From positions 847,104 through 911,103 of the forward strand of contig NZ_FOZW01000001.1 in NCBI RefSeq assembly GCF_900116195.1: 64,000 bases of DNA, given 5' to 3'. Below, piece after piece: positions 51,112-61,117 of this stretch. The notes under the pieces are model-generated. The model was not told where the DNA came from, searched no databases, and saw only the letters and a program-made list of their open reading frames with translations. Numbering within the stretch: position 1 is the stretch's first letter; each line of letters starts with the position of its first letter. This DNA comes from Alloyangia pacifica. GTDB lineage: Bacteria; Pseudomonadota; Alphaproteobacteria; Rhodobacterales; Rhodobacteraceae. The translations under genes and the position numbers were made by a program.

Positions 51112-51987
51112 TCACGGCCACGCCGCATAGGAGGTCGACGGCGCACTGCGCTTGGCCATCCGCCGCCGGAACCGGCTCGGAGGAACACCCTCCATCCTTT
51201 TGAAAAAACGGTTGAAATAGGCCGGGTCCGAGAACCCAAGCCGGAACCCTACCTGCGCCACCTGCAGCCCCGAGTTGGTCAGCAGCTCCGCCGCCTCGCG
51301 GTGCAGCGCCTCGTGCAGCCAGGTCTGCGGCGAGCGCCCGGTGGCGCGGCGCACGGCCCCCGAGAGCCGATCGCGCGACACGCCCAGAGCGGCCGCGTAG
51401 TCGCCGACCTCCCAGTGCTCGCGCAGGTGCAGACCGGCCAGTTGCACGAAGCCCTGCACCAGCCCGCCCGTCGCCACGTCGGGGCGCGCGCGTCCTTCCT
51501 TCACACCACGCCAGAGTTGGATCAGCAGCATCGACAGCATGTGACCGGCCATGATCTCCACCCCCGGCGCGCTCTCGCCCAACTCCTCGCGCAACTCGGT
51601 CAGCCGCCGCACCACGCGCTCGCGCTGATCGCCTAGCGGCACCGACAGGTCGGCGGCAAGCACCTGGCTCAGCTCGTCGCCGAAAGCCGAGCCCGGCAGC
51701 ACCCGAGACAGCGCGCCCTTGGTCAGCGTCACCAACTCGCCACGGCTGCCCGGCGACAGTCGCAGTGCCCCCTCGCGCCCCGGCGCGAGCCAGACGAAGC
51801 GCGGCGCCTCCAGCGCCATGTCGTGCGCGCCGCTCAGCACCCGCCCCCGACCCGATTGCAGCACCAGCAAACAGGCGTTCTCGGTGCGCAGCCCGTAGGT
51901 CGTCTCGGCCAGCGGGCTGCGGATTTCATGCGCGGTGATGCCGTGGTGCGCCGAGGGCCGAAGCGGGAAAGTTTTCATCATGCTCAT
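51112..51987 (-). CDS. AraC family transcriptional regulator
   Basis: About 291 residues. The N-terminal half is a cupin-like effector domain of the AraC_binding_2 type (TENACLLVLQSGRGRVLSG). The C-terminal two-helix-turn-helix domain spans about residues 190-285 (YAAALGVSRDRLSGAVRRATG and VAQVGFRLGFSDPAYFNRFFKRMEG). Several ATG codons cluster at the start (51987, 51981, 51978) and none has a clear ribosome site. It is divergent from the ABC-import gene set; two direct repeats 21 bp apart lie between, so it is likely the activator of the catabolic island. Confidence 0.87.
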   Translation of the reverse strand: MSMMKTFPLRPSAHHGITAHEIRSPLAETTYGLRTENACLLVLQSGRGRVLSGAHDMALEAPRFVWLAPGREGALRLSPGSRGELVTLTKGALSRVLPGSAFGDELSQVLAADLSVPLGDQRERVVRRLTELREELGESAPGVEIMAGHMLSMLLIQLWRGVKEGRARPDVATGGLVQGFVQLAGLHLREHWEVGDYAAALGVSRDRLSGAVRRATGRSPQTWLHEALHREAAELLTNSGLQVAQVGFRLGFSDPAYFNRFFKRMEGVPPSRFRRRMAKRSAPSTSYAAWP

Positions 51988-52011
51988 GAAATGTGCGCGC
52001 TTTGGGACGTA

Positions 52012-52047
52012 TATGTACAATTCATCCACTCATACGTGCATTTTATC
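52012..52047 (+). promoter_or_regulatory. Direct repeats with 21-bp spacing, candidate AraC-family binding site
   Basis: TATGTACAATTCATC (52012) and TACGTGCATTTTATC (52033) agree at 11 of 15 positions and are exactly 21 bp apart, placing them on the same DNA face. They are in the AT-rich part of the divergent region between the AraC gene and the substrate-binding protein gene, about 110-140 bp before the latter. Confidence 0.5.
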
Positions 52048-52154
52048 AACGAATTTTTCAGATACCTTTTCCGTCACCCGCCACAGGACGCCTCGGGGAG
52101 AGGGACGCATGTGGCGCAACGCGATGCTGCCAAGGCATCAAACGGGAGGACAAC

Positions 52155-53369
52155 ATGTCACAGAACACGAGGCGCGCCGTGCTGCGCGCCCTGCCGCTTG
52201 CTATGGTCTCGGCGCTGGCGCTGAGCGCGCCGCTCGCCGCGCAGGAAGACCCAGTCACCATCGGCTACGCGGTCTCCAAGTCCGGCCCCAACGCCACCGG
52301 CGCGGGCATCACCACCATCCCCAACTACGAGCTCTGGGTGAAGGAAGTGAATGAGGCCGGCGGGCTAGAAATGCCCGACGGGTCGCGCCGCCCGATCGAG
52401 GTGGTGGAATACGACGACCGCTCCAGCGCCGAGGACCTCGTGCGCGCCATCGAGCGGCTCGCGACGCAGGACAAGGTCGACCTGATCCTGCCGCCCTGGG
52501 GCACCGGCGGCAACCTCGCCATCGCGCCGCTGATGGACCGCTTCGGCTACCCGCAGCTGGCGGTGACCTCGGTGACCGACATGGCCCCGGAGTTCGCCAA
52601 GCGCTGGGATCGTTCGTTCTGGATGCTCGGCGGCGGGCATGACTACGCCACCGCGCTGGTCGAGACGCTGGCCGCCGCCAAGGAGGCCGGCACGATCAAC
52701 GACAAGGTGGCAATGATCTCGGTCGCCGACGGCTTCGGCATCGACCTCGTGAAGGCCGCCCGCCCCGCCTTCGAGGAGGCCGGTTTCGAGCTGGTCTATG
52801 ACGAGAGCTACCCGCTCGGCACCTCCGACTTCGCCGCCATCCTCAACGAGGTGCAGGGCTCGGGCGCCGACAGCTTCGTCGCCTTCTCCTATCCGCCGGG
52901 CAGCTTCGGCGTGACCAAGCAGGCGATGACCGCCGGCTTCAACCCGAAGGTCTTCTACATCGGTGTCGGCGGCGCCTTCCCGGTCTACGGCAAGATCACC
53001 GAGGGCAAGCAGGAGGGCGTCATGTCCATCGGCGGCGTCGACGCGATGAGCCCGGCGATCGAGGAATATTTCGCCAAGCACACCTCGGTCATCGGCAATC
53101 CGCCGGACAGCTGGGCGAGCGCGATCACCTACGCCTCTCTGGAGATGCTCGAAGAGGCGGTGAAGCGCGTCGGCCTCGACCACGAGGCGCTGGCGGGCGA
53201 GCTTTCGACCGGCAGCTTCGACACGGTGATCGGCGAGGTCAAACTCGAGGACAACCAGCTGCGCAAGCTCTGGTGGGTCGGCCAGTGGCAGGGCGAGCAC
53301 TTCGTTGCCGTAAGCCCCGCCGACCGCGAGGGCGCGGCCGCCCCGGTCATCCCGAAACCCGAATGGTAA
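52155..53369 (+). CDS. Substrate-binding protein of a branched-chain-type (HAAT) ABC importer
   Basis: A 404-residue periplasmic binding protein with a signal peptide (to about residue 31, APLAAQE) and the type I fold of LivK relatives (ITIGYAVSKSG-like start, then LILPPWGTGGNLAIAPL about residues 113-129, VAMISVADGFGIDLV about 189-203). The divergent ligand-contact region and the gene setting suggest a ligand other than leucine, possibly an aromatic or keto acid. GGGAGGAC precedes ATG 52155. It is the first gene of a contiguous plus-strand array and is followed by a small stem-loop. Confidence 0.9.
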   Translation: MSQNTRRAVLRALPLAMVSALALSAPLAAQEDPVTIGYAVSKSGPNATGAGITTIPNYELWVKEVNEAGGLEMPDGSRRPIEVVEYDDRSSAEDLVRAIERLATQDKVDLILPPWGTGGNLAIAPLMDRFGYPQLAVTSVTDMAPEFAKRWDRSFWMLGGGHDYATALVETLAAAKEAGTINDKVAMISVADGFGIDLVKAARPAFEEAGFELVYDESYPLGTSDFAAILNEVQGSGADSFVAFSYPPGSFGVTKQAMTAGFNPKVFYIGVGGAFPVYGKITEGKQEGVMSIGGVDAMSPAIEEYFAKHTSVIGNPPDSWASAITYASLEMLEEAVKRVGLDHEALAGELSTGSFDTVIGEVKLEDNQLRKLWWVGQWQGEHFVAVSPADREGAAAPVIPKPEW

Positions 53370-53377
53370 TCCGCGGT

Positions 53378-53396
53378 GGCGGGCCCTGTGCCCGCC
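53378..53396 (+). other. Intercistronic stem-loop after the binding-protein gene
   Basis: A 7-bp perfect stem GGCGGGC/GCCCGCC with a five-base loop in the 56-bp gap to the permease gene, without a T tract. Such hairpins after binding-protein genes commonly stabilise the upstream mRNA so that the binding protein is made in excess. Confidence 0.55.
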
Positions 53397-53425
53397 CCGC
53401 CCGTTTCCTCCTGCAGGAACCCTAA

Positions 53426-54298
53426 ATGTTTCTCTCTACACTCTTTCTCGGGCTCGTGCTCGGCGGCACCTACGCGCTTCTGGCGCTGGGTCTGTCGCTG
53501 CAGTACGGCATCGCCCGGATCATGAACCTCGCCTATGGCGAATTCATGCTGCTCGCCTGTTTCGCGGTGACCATGATGTTCACCAGCTGGGGCCTCGGCC
53601 CGCTCTGGGGGCTGCTCATCGTCGTGCCGCTGGGCTACGCGCTCGGCTGGATCATCCACACCGTCATGATGCGCCCGCTGATCAAGCGTTCGGGCGGCGG
53701 AGGCCGGCTCGAGGTCGACACGATCCTCGCCACCTTCGGCCTGCTCTTCGTGGTGCAGGGGCTGATGCTGGTCACCTTCGGCAGCGACTTCACCTCCTAC
53801 AGCTATCTCAACCAGGGCATCGGCATCCTCGGCACCACCATCGCCGCCAACCGGCTGATCGCCTTCGTGGTCTCGCTGGTCATCGGCTTCGGGCTCTACG
53901 CCATGCTGATCCGCACCCGCTGGGGCCGCGCGCTGCGCGCAGTGTCGCTGGCCCCGGACTCGGCCTACCTCGTCGGCATCGACGTCGGCAAGCTGGGCCG
54001 TCAGGGCTTTGCCCTTGGCGGGGCGCTGGCCGCCGCCGGAGGCGCGCTGGTCTCGATGTTCCAGACCTTCTCGGCCACGGACGGCGTGGTCTTCACCATG
54101 AAGGCGCTGATCGTGGTGATCATGGGCGGCGTCGGCAACATCCTCGGCGCGCTGATCGCCGGGCTGCTGCTGGGGCTCGCCGAGACCTTCGTTGCCGCCT
54201 TCATCGACCCCGGCCTGACCATGGCCGCCACCTACACGATGTTCCTTGCCGTGCTGCTCTGGCGGCCGACGGGGCTCTTCGGCAAGGCGGGGGGCTGA
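53426..54298 (+). CDS. livH: Branched-chain-type ABC importer permease LivH
   Basis: A 290-residue inner-membrane permease with about eight hydrophobic segments. Family motifs are GGTYALLALGLSLQYGIARI (about residues 11-30, Leu/Gly-rich with the MNLAYGEFM follow-on) and the EAA-like loop region near FTMKALIVVIMGGVGNILGAL (about 223-243). It pairs with LivM to form the translocation path. It begins 56 bp after the binding-protein gene and is followed within five bases by livM. Confidence 0.92.
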   Translation: MFLSTLFLGLVLGGTYALLALGLSLQYGIARIMNLAYGEFMLLACFAVTMMFTSWGLGPLWGLLIVVPLGYALGWIIHTVMMRPLIKRSGGGGRLEVDTILATFGLLFVVQGLMLVTFGSDFTSYSYLNQGIGILGTTIAANRLIAFVVSLVIGFGLYAMLIRTRWGRALRAVSLAPDSAYLVGIDVGKLGRQGFALGGALAAAGGALVSMFQTFSATDGVVFTMKALIVVIMGGVGNILGALIAGLLLGLAETFVAAFIDPGLTMAATYTMFLAVLLWRPTGLFGKAGG

Positions 54299-54302
54299 TC
54301 CG

Positions 54303-55241
54303 ATGCGCTATCTTCTTGCGGTTCTCGCGCTGGCGGCGCTTGCCACCCTGCCGATGGTCTTCGGCGACTACGGCACCGGCATGCTGGTGGGCCTCGCGGG
54401 CTACGTGACGCTGGCCACCTCCTGGGCGATGTTCTCGGGACCGACGCGCTACATCTCGCTGGCCACGGTCGCCTTCTTCGGCGTCGGCGCCTACACGGTT
54501 GCAGTGCTGAACGAGGTGCTGCCCTACCCGCTGGTGCTGCTTGCCGCCGCCGGGATCGGCGCCACGATGGCGCTGCTGGTGGGGCTCTCCACCTTGCGGC
54601 TCGCGGGCATCTACTTCGTGATCTTCAGCTTCGGACTGGCGGAACTGGTGCGCCAGCTGATCACCTGGTTCGAGGTCAACGTGACCGGAACGCTCGGCCG
54701 CTACATCTTCCTCGATCTGGAGGCCAAGCACATCTTCTGGCAGCTGCTGGCGCTCGGCGCGGCGACGCTGGCGCTCTCTGCCTGGATCCGGCGCTCGCGC
54801 CTCGGCCTCGCTCTTCGGGTGATCGGCGACGACGAGACCGTCGCGGCGCACTCGGGCATCAACCTCGCCCGCACCAAGCTCGTACTCTTCGTCGCCTCGG
54901 CCACGATCATCACGCTGGTCGGCGCGATCCAGGCACCGCGCTGGGTCTACGTCGAGCCCTCGATCGTCTTCAACCCGACGGTCAGCTTCCTGACGGTGAT
55001 CATGGCGCTGCTGGGCGGCGCGACGAGGCTCTGGGGTCCGCTCTGCGGCGCGGTGCCGCTGTTCCTGCTCTTCGAATGGCTCTCGGCGCGCTTCCCCGAT
55101 CACTTCTCGATCCTGCTGGGGCTGATGTTCATGGCGGTGGTTTACGCCCTGCCCGATGGCGTGCTGGCAGCGCTGGAGAAGTTCCGCAGCAAGGGCAACG
55201 GAAACTCGGCGACCAAACCGGCAAAGGAGGCAAACGCATGA
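54303..55241 (+). CDS. livM: Branched-chain-type ABC importer permease LivM
   Basis: A 312-residue permease with about nine hydrophobic segments. It includes LATSWAMFSGPTRYISLATV, with the family's GxxxxxSLGHA-like region altered, and TVIMALLGGATRLWGPLCGA (about residues 234-253) near the EAA loop. The ATG lies five bases after the livH stop. The stop overlaps livG by four bases. The polar C-terminal tail (KGNGNSATKPAKEANA) is cytoplasmic. Confidence 0.9.
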   Translation: MRYLLAVLALAALATLPMVFGDYGTGMLVGLAGYVTLATSWAMFSGPTRYISLATVAFFGVGAYTVAVLNEVLPYPLVLLAAAGIGATMALLVGLSTLRLAGIYFVIFSFGLAELVRQLITWFEVNVTGTLGRYIFLDLEAKHIFWQLLALGAATLALSAWIRRSRLGLALRVIGDDETVAAHSGINLARTKLVLFVASATIITLVGAIQAPRWVYVEPSIVFNPTVSFLTVIMALLGGATRLWGPLCGAVPLFLLFEWLSARFPDHFSILLGLMFMAVVYALPDGVLAALEKFRSKGNGNSATKPAKEANA

Positions 55242-55958
55242 GCGTGCTTCTGGAAACCCAAGGGCTGACCAAGCGCTTCGGCGGGCTGACGGCGGTGAAT
55301 GGCGTGTCGCTCACCGTCAGGCGCGGCGAGGTGCTGGGGCTGCTGGGGCCGAACGGCTCGGGCAAGACCACCCTGATGAACCTCATCTCCGGGGCGCTGA
55401 AGTCTTCGGAGGGCGCCCTGCTGATCAATGGCAAGGACATGACCGGCGCCCCGCCCCATCGCATCGCCAAGTCGGGCGTGGCACGGACCTTCCAGCTGGT
55501 GAAGATCCTGCCCTCGCTGACGCTGGAAGAGAACGTCATGGTGCCCGCCGCCTTCGGCCCGGACCGGCTCTGGGGCCGCGCGCTGAAGGCGCAGGTGGCC
55601 GAATGCCTCGACATGGTGGGGCTGCACGCCCGCGCCGGGCAGCAGGCCTCGGAGCTGACCTATATCGACCAGAAGCGGCTGGAGCTTGCGCGCGCGCTCG
55701 CCTCGGCGCCGAAGCTCTTGCTGCTCGACGAGTGGCTCGCCGGGCTCAACCCGACCGAGCTGCACGAGGGCATCCGGCTGATCCGCGAGCTCGAGCAGAC
55801 CGGCATCACCATCATCATGGTCGAGCACATCATGGATGCCGTGCGCGCGCTCTGCCCGCGCTGCGCGGTGATGAACTCCGGCACGCTGATCGCCGACGGC
55901 CCCACGGATCAGGTCCTGTCGGACCCGCATGTGGTCGCCGCCTACCTGGGAGAAGAGG

Positions 55959-55966
<8 letters not shown>
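55238..55966 (+). CDS. livG: Branched-chain-type ABC importer ATPase LivG, variant catalytic motifs
   Basis: A 242-residue ATPase with Walker A GPNGSGKTT (about residues 37-45) and a normal D-loop (AGLNP). The signature region reads ELTYIDQKRLELARAL in place of the usual LSYGQQRRLEIARAL, and the Walker B end is LLLLDEWLAGLNP, with Trp following the catalytic Glu where Pro is usual. Both motifs are therefore unusual though the catalytic Glu remains. AAGGAGG precedes ATG 55238. It overlaps livM by four bases and livF by eight. Confidence 0.9.
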
Positions 55967-56693
<727 letters not shown>

Positions 56694-56712
56694 CCCTAGG
56701 AGACCGACAGGC

Positions 56713-58161
56713 ATGGATAGCCTCAACCTCTTTATCGACGGCGAACACGTCCCCGCAGAGGACAGCCGCGAATTCGAACGCGCCAACCCGGTCAGCGGCG
56801 AGGTGGCGACCCGCGCCGCCGCCGCCAGCAAGGCCGACGCGATCCGCGCGGTGGATGCCGCCGCCGCGGCCTTCCCTGAGTGGGCCGCCGTCGCCCCCGG
56901 CCAGCGCCGCAAACTGCTGATCAAGGCCTCCGAGGCGCTCGCCGCACGCGGCGACGACATCGTTGCGGCGATGAAGGCCGAAATCGGCGCGACCGAGGCC
57001 TGGGCCCGGTTCAACGTCATGCTCGCCGCGGACATGCTGCTTGAAGCGGCCAGCCTGACGACGCAGATCAAGGGCGAGATCGTGCCCTCGAACCGCCCCG
57101 GCTCGACTGCCTACGCGGTGCGCCAGCCCGCGGGCGTGGTGCTGGCCATGGCCCCCTGGAACGCGCCGGTGATCCTCGGCGTGCGCTCGATCGCCACGCC
57201 GCTGGCCTGTGGCAACACCGTGGTGATGAAGACCTCGGAGCTGTGCCCGCGTACCCACGCGCTGATCCTCGAGGCGGTCTCGGAGGCGGGCCTGCCCAAG
57301 GGCGTGGTCAACGCCATCTCCAACGCGCCCGAGGATGCGCCGGAGCTGGTCGAGACGCTGATCGCCCACCCCGCCGTGCGCCGGGTGAATTTCACCGGCT
57401 CGACCCGCGTCGGCCGCATCGTCGCCGAGCTGTCGGCGCGGCACCTCAAGCCTTCGCTGCTGGAACTGGGCGGCAAGGCCCCCTTCATTGTTCTCGATGA
57501 CGCCGACATTCCCGCCGCCGTCGCGGCGGCCGGTTTCGGCGCCTACATGAACCAGGGCCAGATCTGCATGTCGACCGAGCGTATCATCGTCATGGACGAG
57601 ATCGCCGACGCCTTCGTCGCGGCCTTTGCCGAGAAGGTCGAAAGCCTCACCGCGGGCGATCCGCGCGAGGGCAAGGCGCCGCTCGGCAGCCTCGTGAACA
57701 TGGGCGCTGCCGACCGCATCCGGGACCTCATCGAGGACGCCGTGCAGAAGGGCGCGCGGCTGATCGGCGGCGGCGGCTCGGGCACCATCCTCAACGCCGC
57801 GGCGCTCGACGGGGTGACCCCGCAGATGCGGCTTTACTCCGAGGAAAGTTTCGGCCCGGTGTCCTCGATCATCCGCGTGGGCAGCGTCGACGAGGCGGTG
57901 CGCGTGGCCAACGAAAGCGAATTCGGCCTGTCGGCGGCGGTCTTTGGCCGCGACCAGGCCCGAGCCATGGCGGTCGCCCGGCGCATCGAGAGTGGTATTT
58001 GCCACGTCAACGGTCCAACCGTGCATGACGAGGCGCAAATGCCCTTCGGCGGCGTGAAGGATTCAGGCTACGGTCGCTTTGGCGGCACGTGGGGAGTCGC
58101 CGAGTTCACCGAATTGCGCTGGATGACGACGCAGGACGGAGACTTGCACTACCCGATCTGA
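56713..58161 (+). CDS. NAD(P)-dependent aldehyde dehydrogenase (aromatic aldehyde type)
   Basis: A 482-residue ALDH. Catalytic residues are Asn150 in MAPWNAPV, Glu251 in LLELGGKAPF and Cys285 in GQICMSTERI. The QGQICMSTER context is the one seen in salicylaldehyde, vanillin and benzaldehyde dehydrogenases, so oxidation of an aromatic aldehyde to its acid is the most likely role. GGAG precedes ATG 56713. It lies between the ABC importer and the TRAP transporter, with a decarboxylase-type ThDP enzyme further downstream that could supply the aldehyde. Confidence 0.9.
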   Translation: MDSLNLFIDGEHVPAEDSREFERANPVSGEVATRAAAASKADAIRAVDAAAAAFPEWAAVAPGQRRKLLIKASEALAARGDDIVAAMKAEIGATEAWARFNVMLAADMLLEAASLTTQIKGEIVPSNRPGSTAYAVRQPAGVVLAMAPWNAPVILGVRSIATPLACGNTVVMKTSELCPRTHALILEAVSEAGLPKGVVNAISNAPEDAPELVETLIAHPAVRRVNFTGSTRVGRIVAELSARHLKPSLLELGGKAPFIVLDDADIPAAVAAAGFGAYMNQGQICMSTERIIVMDEIADAFVAAFAEKVESLTAGDPREGKAPLGSLVNMGAADRIRDLIEDAVQKGARLIGGGGSGTILNAAALDGVTPQMRLYSEESFGPVSSIIRVGSVDEAVRVANESEFGLSAAVFGRDQARAMAVARRIESGICHVNGPTVHDEAQMPFGGVKDSGYGRFGGTWGVAEFTELRWMTTQDGDLHYPI

Positions 58162-58204
58162 CCGGAGGAGCGGTCGTATCGGTTGAAAACGGGAGGAGAA
58201 AAAC

Positions 58205-59254
58205 ATGAAACTGAAACTCGCCAAGACCGCGGTTGCGGCCCTGGCCCTGAGCGTCGCCGCCGGCGGCGCCTGGGCCCAGGAACATGTCTTCAAGCTGCAC
58301 CACCTGCTCGGCGCCAAGTCGCCCGCGCAGACAGACATGATCGAGCCCTGGGTCAAGGCCGTCGAGGAGAACTCCGGCGGCAAGGTGAAGATCGAGATCT
58401 ACCCCTCGATGACCCTTGGCGGGCGTCCGCCCGAGCTGGTCAACCAGGTGCGTGACGGGGTCGTCGACCTGATCTGGACGGTCAACGGCTACACGCCGGG
58501 GCTCTTCCCGCGCACCGAGGTGATGGAACTGCCCTTCGTCTTCACAAACGATCCGGTGGCGGCGAACCTGGCGCTCTATGACATGTACGACGAGTACCTC
58601 AAGGACGACTACAAGGGCATGGAGCCGATGTTCCTGCACGTACACGCAGGACAGGGCATGCAGACCGTCGACCGCGAGGTCCACAAACCCTCCGATCTCG
58701 AGGGGCTGAAACTGCGCGTGCCGACCCGTACCGGGGCCTGGGTGATCGAGGCGCTGGGGGCTTCGCCGGTCTCGATGCCGGTGCCGGACCTGCCGCAGGC
58801 CCTGTCGAAGAAGGTCGTCGACGGCGCCTTCATCCCCTGGGAAATCATCCCGGCGCTGAAGCTGCAGGATCAGACCAAGTACCAGATCGAGGGCTACGAG
58901 AAGGCGCGCTTCGGCACCACGACCTTCCAGATCTCGATGAACAAGGCACGCTGGGATAGCCTGCCCGAAGACATCCAGAAGGCCTTCCGCGATGCCTCGG
59001 ATCGTGACTGGGTGGCCGAGGTCGGCCGTATCTGGCGCAACATCGACGAGCGCGGCATCAAGGTCGCGACCGATGCCGGCAACACCCACATCACCCTCAC
59101 CGAAGAAGAGACCGCCGCGTTCCAGGCCGCGCTCGAGCCGGTGGTGGACCGCTGGGTCGAGGACGTCTCGTCCAAGGGCATCGACGGCGCCGCCATGGTC
59201 GCCAAGGCCCGCGAGCTGATCGAGGCCAATGCCGACGCGAGCATGAGCAACTGA
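58205..59254 (+). CDS. TRAP transporter substrate-binding protein DctP
   Basis: A 349-residue periplasmic protein with a signal peptide (to about residue 24, GGAWAQE) and the DctP fold: FKLHHLLGAKSPAQTDMIEPW start, PSMTLGGRPPELVNQVRDG (about residues 79-97) and the LRVPTRTGAWVIEALGASP segment (about 171-189) with the conserved Arg that binds the carboxylate of the ligand. This points to an organic acid substrate. GGGAGGAG precedes the ATG. Its stop overlaps the dctQ start. Confidence 0.92.
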   Translation: MKLKLAKTAVAALALSVAAGGAWAQEHVFKLHHLLGAKSPAQTDMIEPWVKAVEENSGGKVKIEIYPSMTLGGRPPELVNQVRDGVVDLIWTVNGYTPGLFPRTEVMELPFVFTNDPVAANLALYDMYDEYLKDDYKGMEPMFLHVHAGQGMQTVDREVHKPSDLEGLKLRVPTRTGAWVIEALGASPVSMPVPDLPQALSKKVVDGAFIPWEIIPALKLQDQTKYQIEGYEKARFGTTTFQISMNKARWDSLPEDIQKAFRDASDRDWVAEVGRIWRNIDERGIKVATDAGNTHITLTEEETAAFQAALEPVVDRWVEDVSSKGIDGAAMVAKARELIEANADASMSN

Positions 59255-59760
59255 TGTTCGCCACGGAAGTTGGAGGCCGCAGCGGAGTTTCCGCTGCGGT
59301 CGCACGTCTTGTCACCCTCTGGGCGCTGCTCGGCGGCGCCCTCCTGCTGGTGATCGTCTTGATCAACGTCGCCTCGGTCATCGGTGCCGTGGTGGCCAAG
59401 CCCCTGCCCGGCGATTTCGAGCTGACCGAGATGGGCGTCGCGGTGGCGGTCTTCGCCTTCCTGCCCTACTGCCAGCTCACCGACGCCAATGTCACCGCCG
59501 ATATCTTCACCGCGAACGCCCCCCGCCCGGTGCTGGCGGTGCTGCGCGCGCTCGCCTCGCTGATCGCCTTCGGTTTTGCCGGCATACTTGTCTGGCGCAT
59601 GTACCTCGGGATGCTCGACCAGAAGGCCTACAACTACACGACGACGATCCTGCAGGTGCCCATCTGGTGGGCCTTCGTGCCGATCCTCGTCTCGCTGGTG
59701 CTGCTGATCGCCGCCGCCGCCGTCACCTTCCGCGAGAGCCTGACGGAGGCCCGGACATGA
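59254..59760 (+). CDS. TRAP transporter small permease DctQ
   Basis: A 168-residue membrane protein with four hydrophobic segments (about residues 17-40, 52-72, 92-112, 134-156), the normal DctQ design. The GDFELTEMGVAVAVFAFLPY segment carries the family's conserved E in the second helix. Its ATG overlaps the dctP stop and its own stop overlaps dctM by ATGA. It forms the membrane complex with DctM, driven by a sodium or proton gradient. Confidence 0.9.
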   Translation: MFATEVGGRSGVSAAVARLVTLWALLGGALLLVIVLINVASVIGAVVAKPLPGDFELTEMGVAVAVFAFLPYCQLTDANVTADIFTANAPRPVLAVLRALASLIAFGFAGILVWRMYLGMLDQKAYNYTTTILQVPIWWAFVPILVSLVLLIAAAAVTFRESLTEART

Positions 59761-61115
59761 GCGATCCCATCACCCTCGGCGTCATCGCTCTGGTCGTCCT
59801 CATCGTTCTCATCGCCATCCGCATTCCCATAGCCTACGCGATGATCCTCGTCGGCGGCGGCGGCATCATGCTGGTCAACGGGCCGATGCTGCTGCTGAGC
59901 CAGCTGAAGACCCTCGCCTACGGGCAATTCTCGATCTACGACCTCTCGGTCGTGCCGATGTTTGTGCTGATGGGCGAGCTGGCCACGGTCGCGGGGCTGA
60001 GCCACGCGCTGTTCCGCGGTGCCAACGCCTGGCTCGGCTGGATGCGGGGCGGCACCGCCATGGCGGCCATCGCCGGATGCGCCGGCTTCGGCGCGGTCTG
60101 CGGCTCGTCGCTGGCCACCGCCTCGACCATGGGCAAGGTCGCCCTGCCCGAGCTCAAGCGCTACAACTACTCCGGCGCGCTGGCCACCGGCTCACTCGCC
60201 GCGGGCGGCGTTCTGGGCATCCTCATTCCGCCCTCGGTGGTGCTGATCGTCTACGCGGTGATCGTCGAGGCCAATATCGTGACGATGTTCGCCGCGGCCA
60301 TGCTGCCCGGCATCCTCGCGGTGCTCTTCTTCATCCTGACCATCGCCATCTACGTCCGCATCCGCCCCTCGGCGGGTCCCGCGGGCGGCGCGGCGGGGCG
60401 CTCCGAGTTCATCTCGGCGACGCTCGGCCTGCTGCCGGTCATGGTGATCTTCGGGCTGGTGCTGGGCGGCATCTACGGCGGCTTCTTCAACCCGACCCCG
60501 GCCGCCGCAGTCGGCGTCTTCCTCGTCTGGATCTACGGCATTGGCAAGCGCCGGGTCGGGCTGTCCGAGATGGTCACCGCGCTGAAGTCCACCGCCCGCA
60601 CGTCGGGGATGATCTACGTCATCCTGCTGGGCGCGGAGCTGATGAAGATCTTCATGTCCCGCATCGGCCTGCCGCAACAGGCGGCGCTCTGGATCGCCGA
60701 GAGCGGCATGGCCCCGATGATGGTCATGGTTCTGATCCTGATCGCTCTGATCCTGCTCGGCTGCCTGATGGACAGCATGTCGATGATCCTGCTGGTGATC
60801 CCTTTCTTCTGGCCGATGCTGGTGGAGCTGAACGGCGGGCTCTACGCCACCGCCGACACCGCCGGCTTCGGCATGGGCACCGAGGATCTCAAGGTCTGGT
60901 TCGGCATCCTCGCGCTGATCGTCGCCGAGCTGGGGCTGATCACGCCGCCGGTGGGGATGAACGTCTTCATCATTTCGGCGCTGGCCCGCGACACGCCGAT
61001 GATCGAAACCTTCAAGGGCGTCGTGCCCTTCTTCTGCGCCGAGCTGGTGCGGGTCGCACTGGTCCTCGCCTTCCCCGTGCTCACGCTCTGGCTGCCAACC
61101 CTGCTGAGAGGCTGA
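59757..61115 (+). CDS. TRAP transporter large permease DctM
   Basis: A 452-residue permease with about 12 hydrophobic segments. Family motifs are SVVPMFVLMGELATVAG (about residues 65-81), GGVLGILIPPSVVLIVYAV (about 154-172) and LGLITPPVGMNVFII (about 393-407), the duplicated PPS/PPVG loops of DctM. With DctQ it imports organic acids delivered by DctP. ATG overlaps the dctQ stop; the ThDP enzyme gene starts two bases after the dctM stop, linking transport and metabolism. Confidence 0.93.
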   Translation: MSDPITLGVIALVVLIVLIAIRIPIAYAMILVGGGGIMLVNGPMLLLSQLKTLAYGQFSIYDLSVVPMFVLMGELATVAGLSHALFRGANAWLGWMRGGTAMAAIAGCAGFGAVCGSSLATASTMGKVALPELKRYNYSGALATGSLAAGGVLGILIPPSVVLIVYAVIVEANIVTMFAAAMLPGILAVLFFILTIAIYVRIRPSAGPAGGAAGRSEFISATLGLLPVMVIFGLVLGGIYGGFFNPTPAAAVGVFLVWIYGIGKRRVGLSEMVTALKSTARTSGMIYVILLGAELMKIFMSRIGLPQQAALWIAESGMAPMMVMVLILIALILLGCLMDSMSMILLVIPFFWPMLVELNGGLYATADTAGFGMGTEDLKVWFGILALIVAELGLITPPVGMNVFIISALARDTPMIETFKGVVPFFCAELVRVALVLAFPVLTLWLPTLLRG

Positions 61116-61117
61116 CA

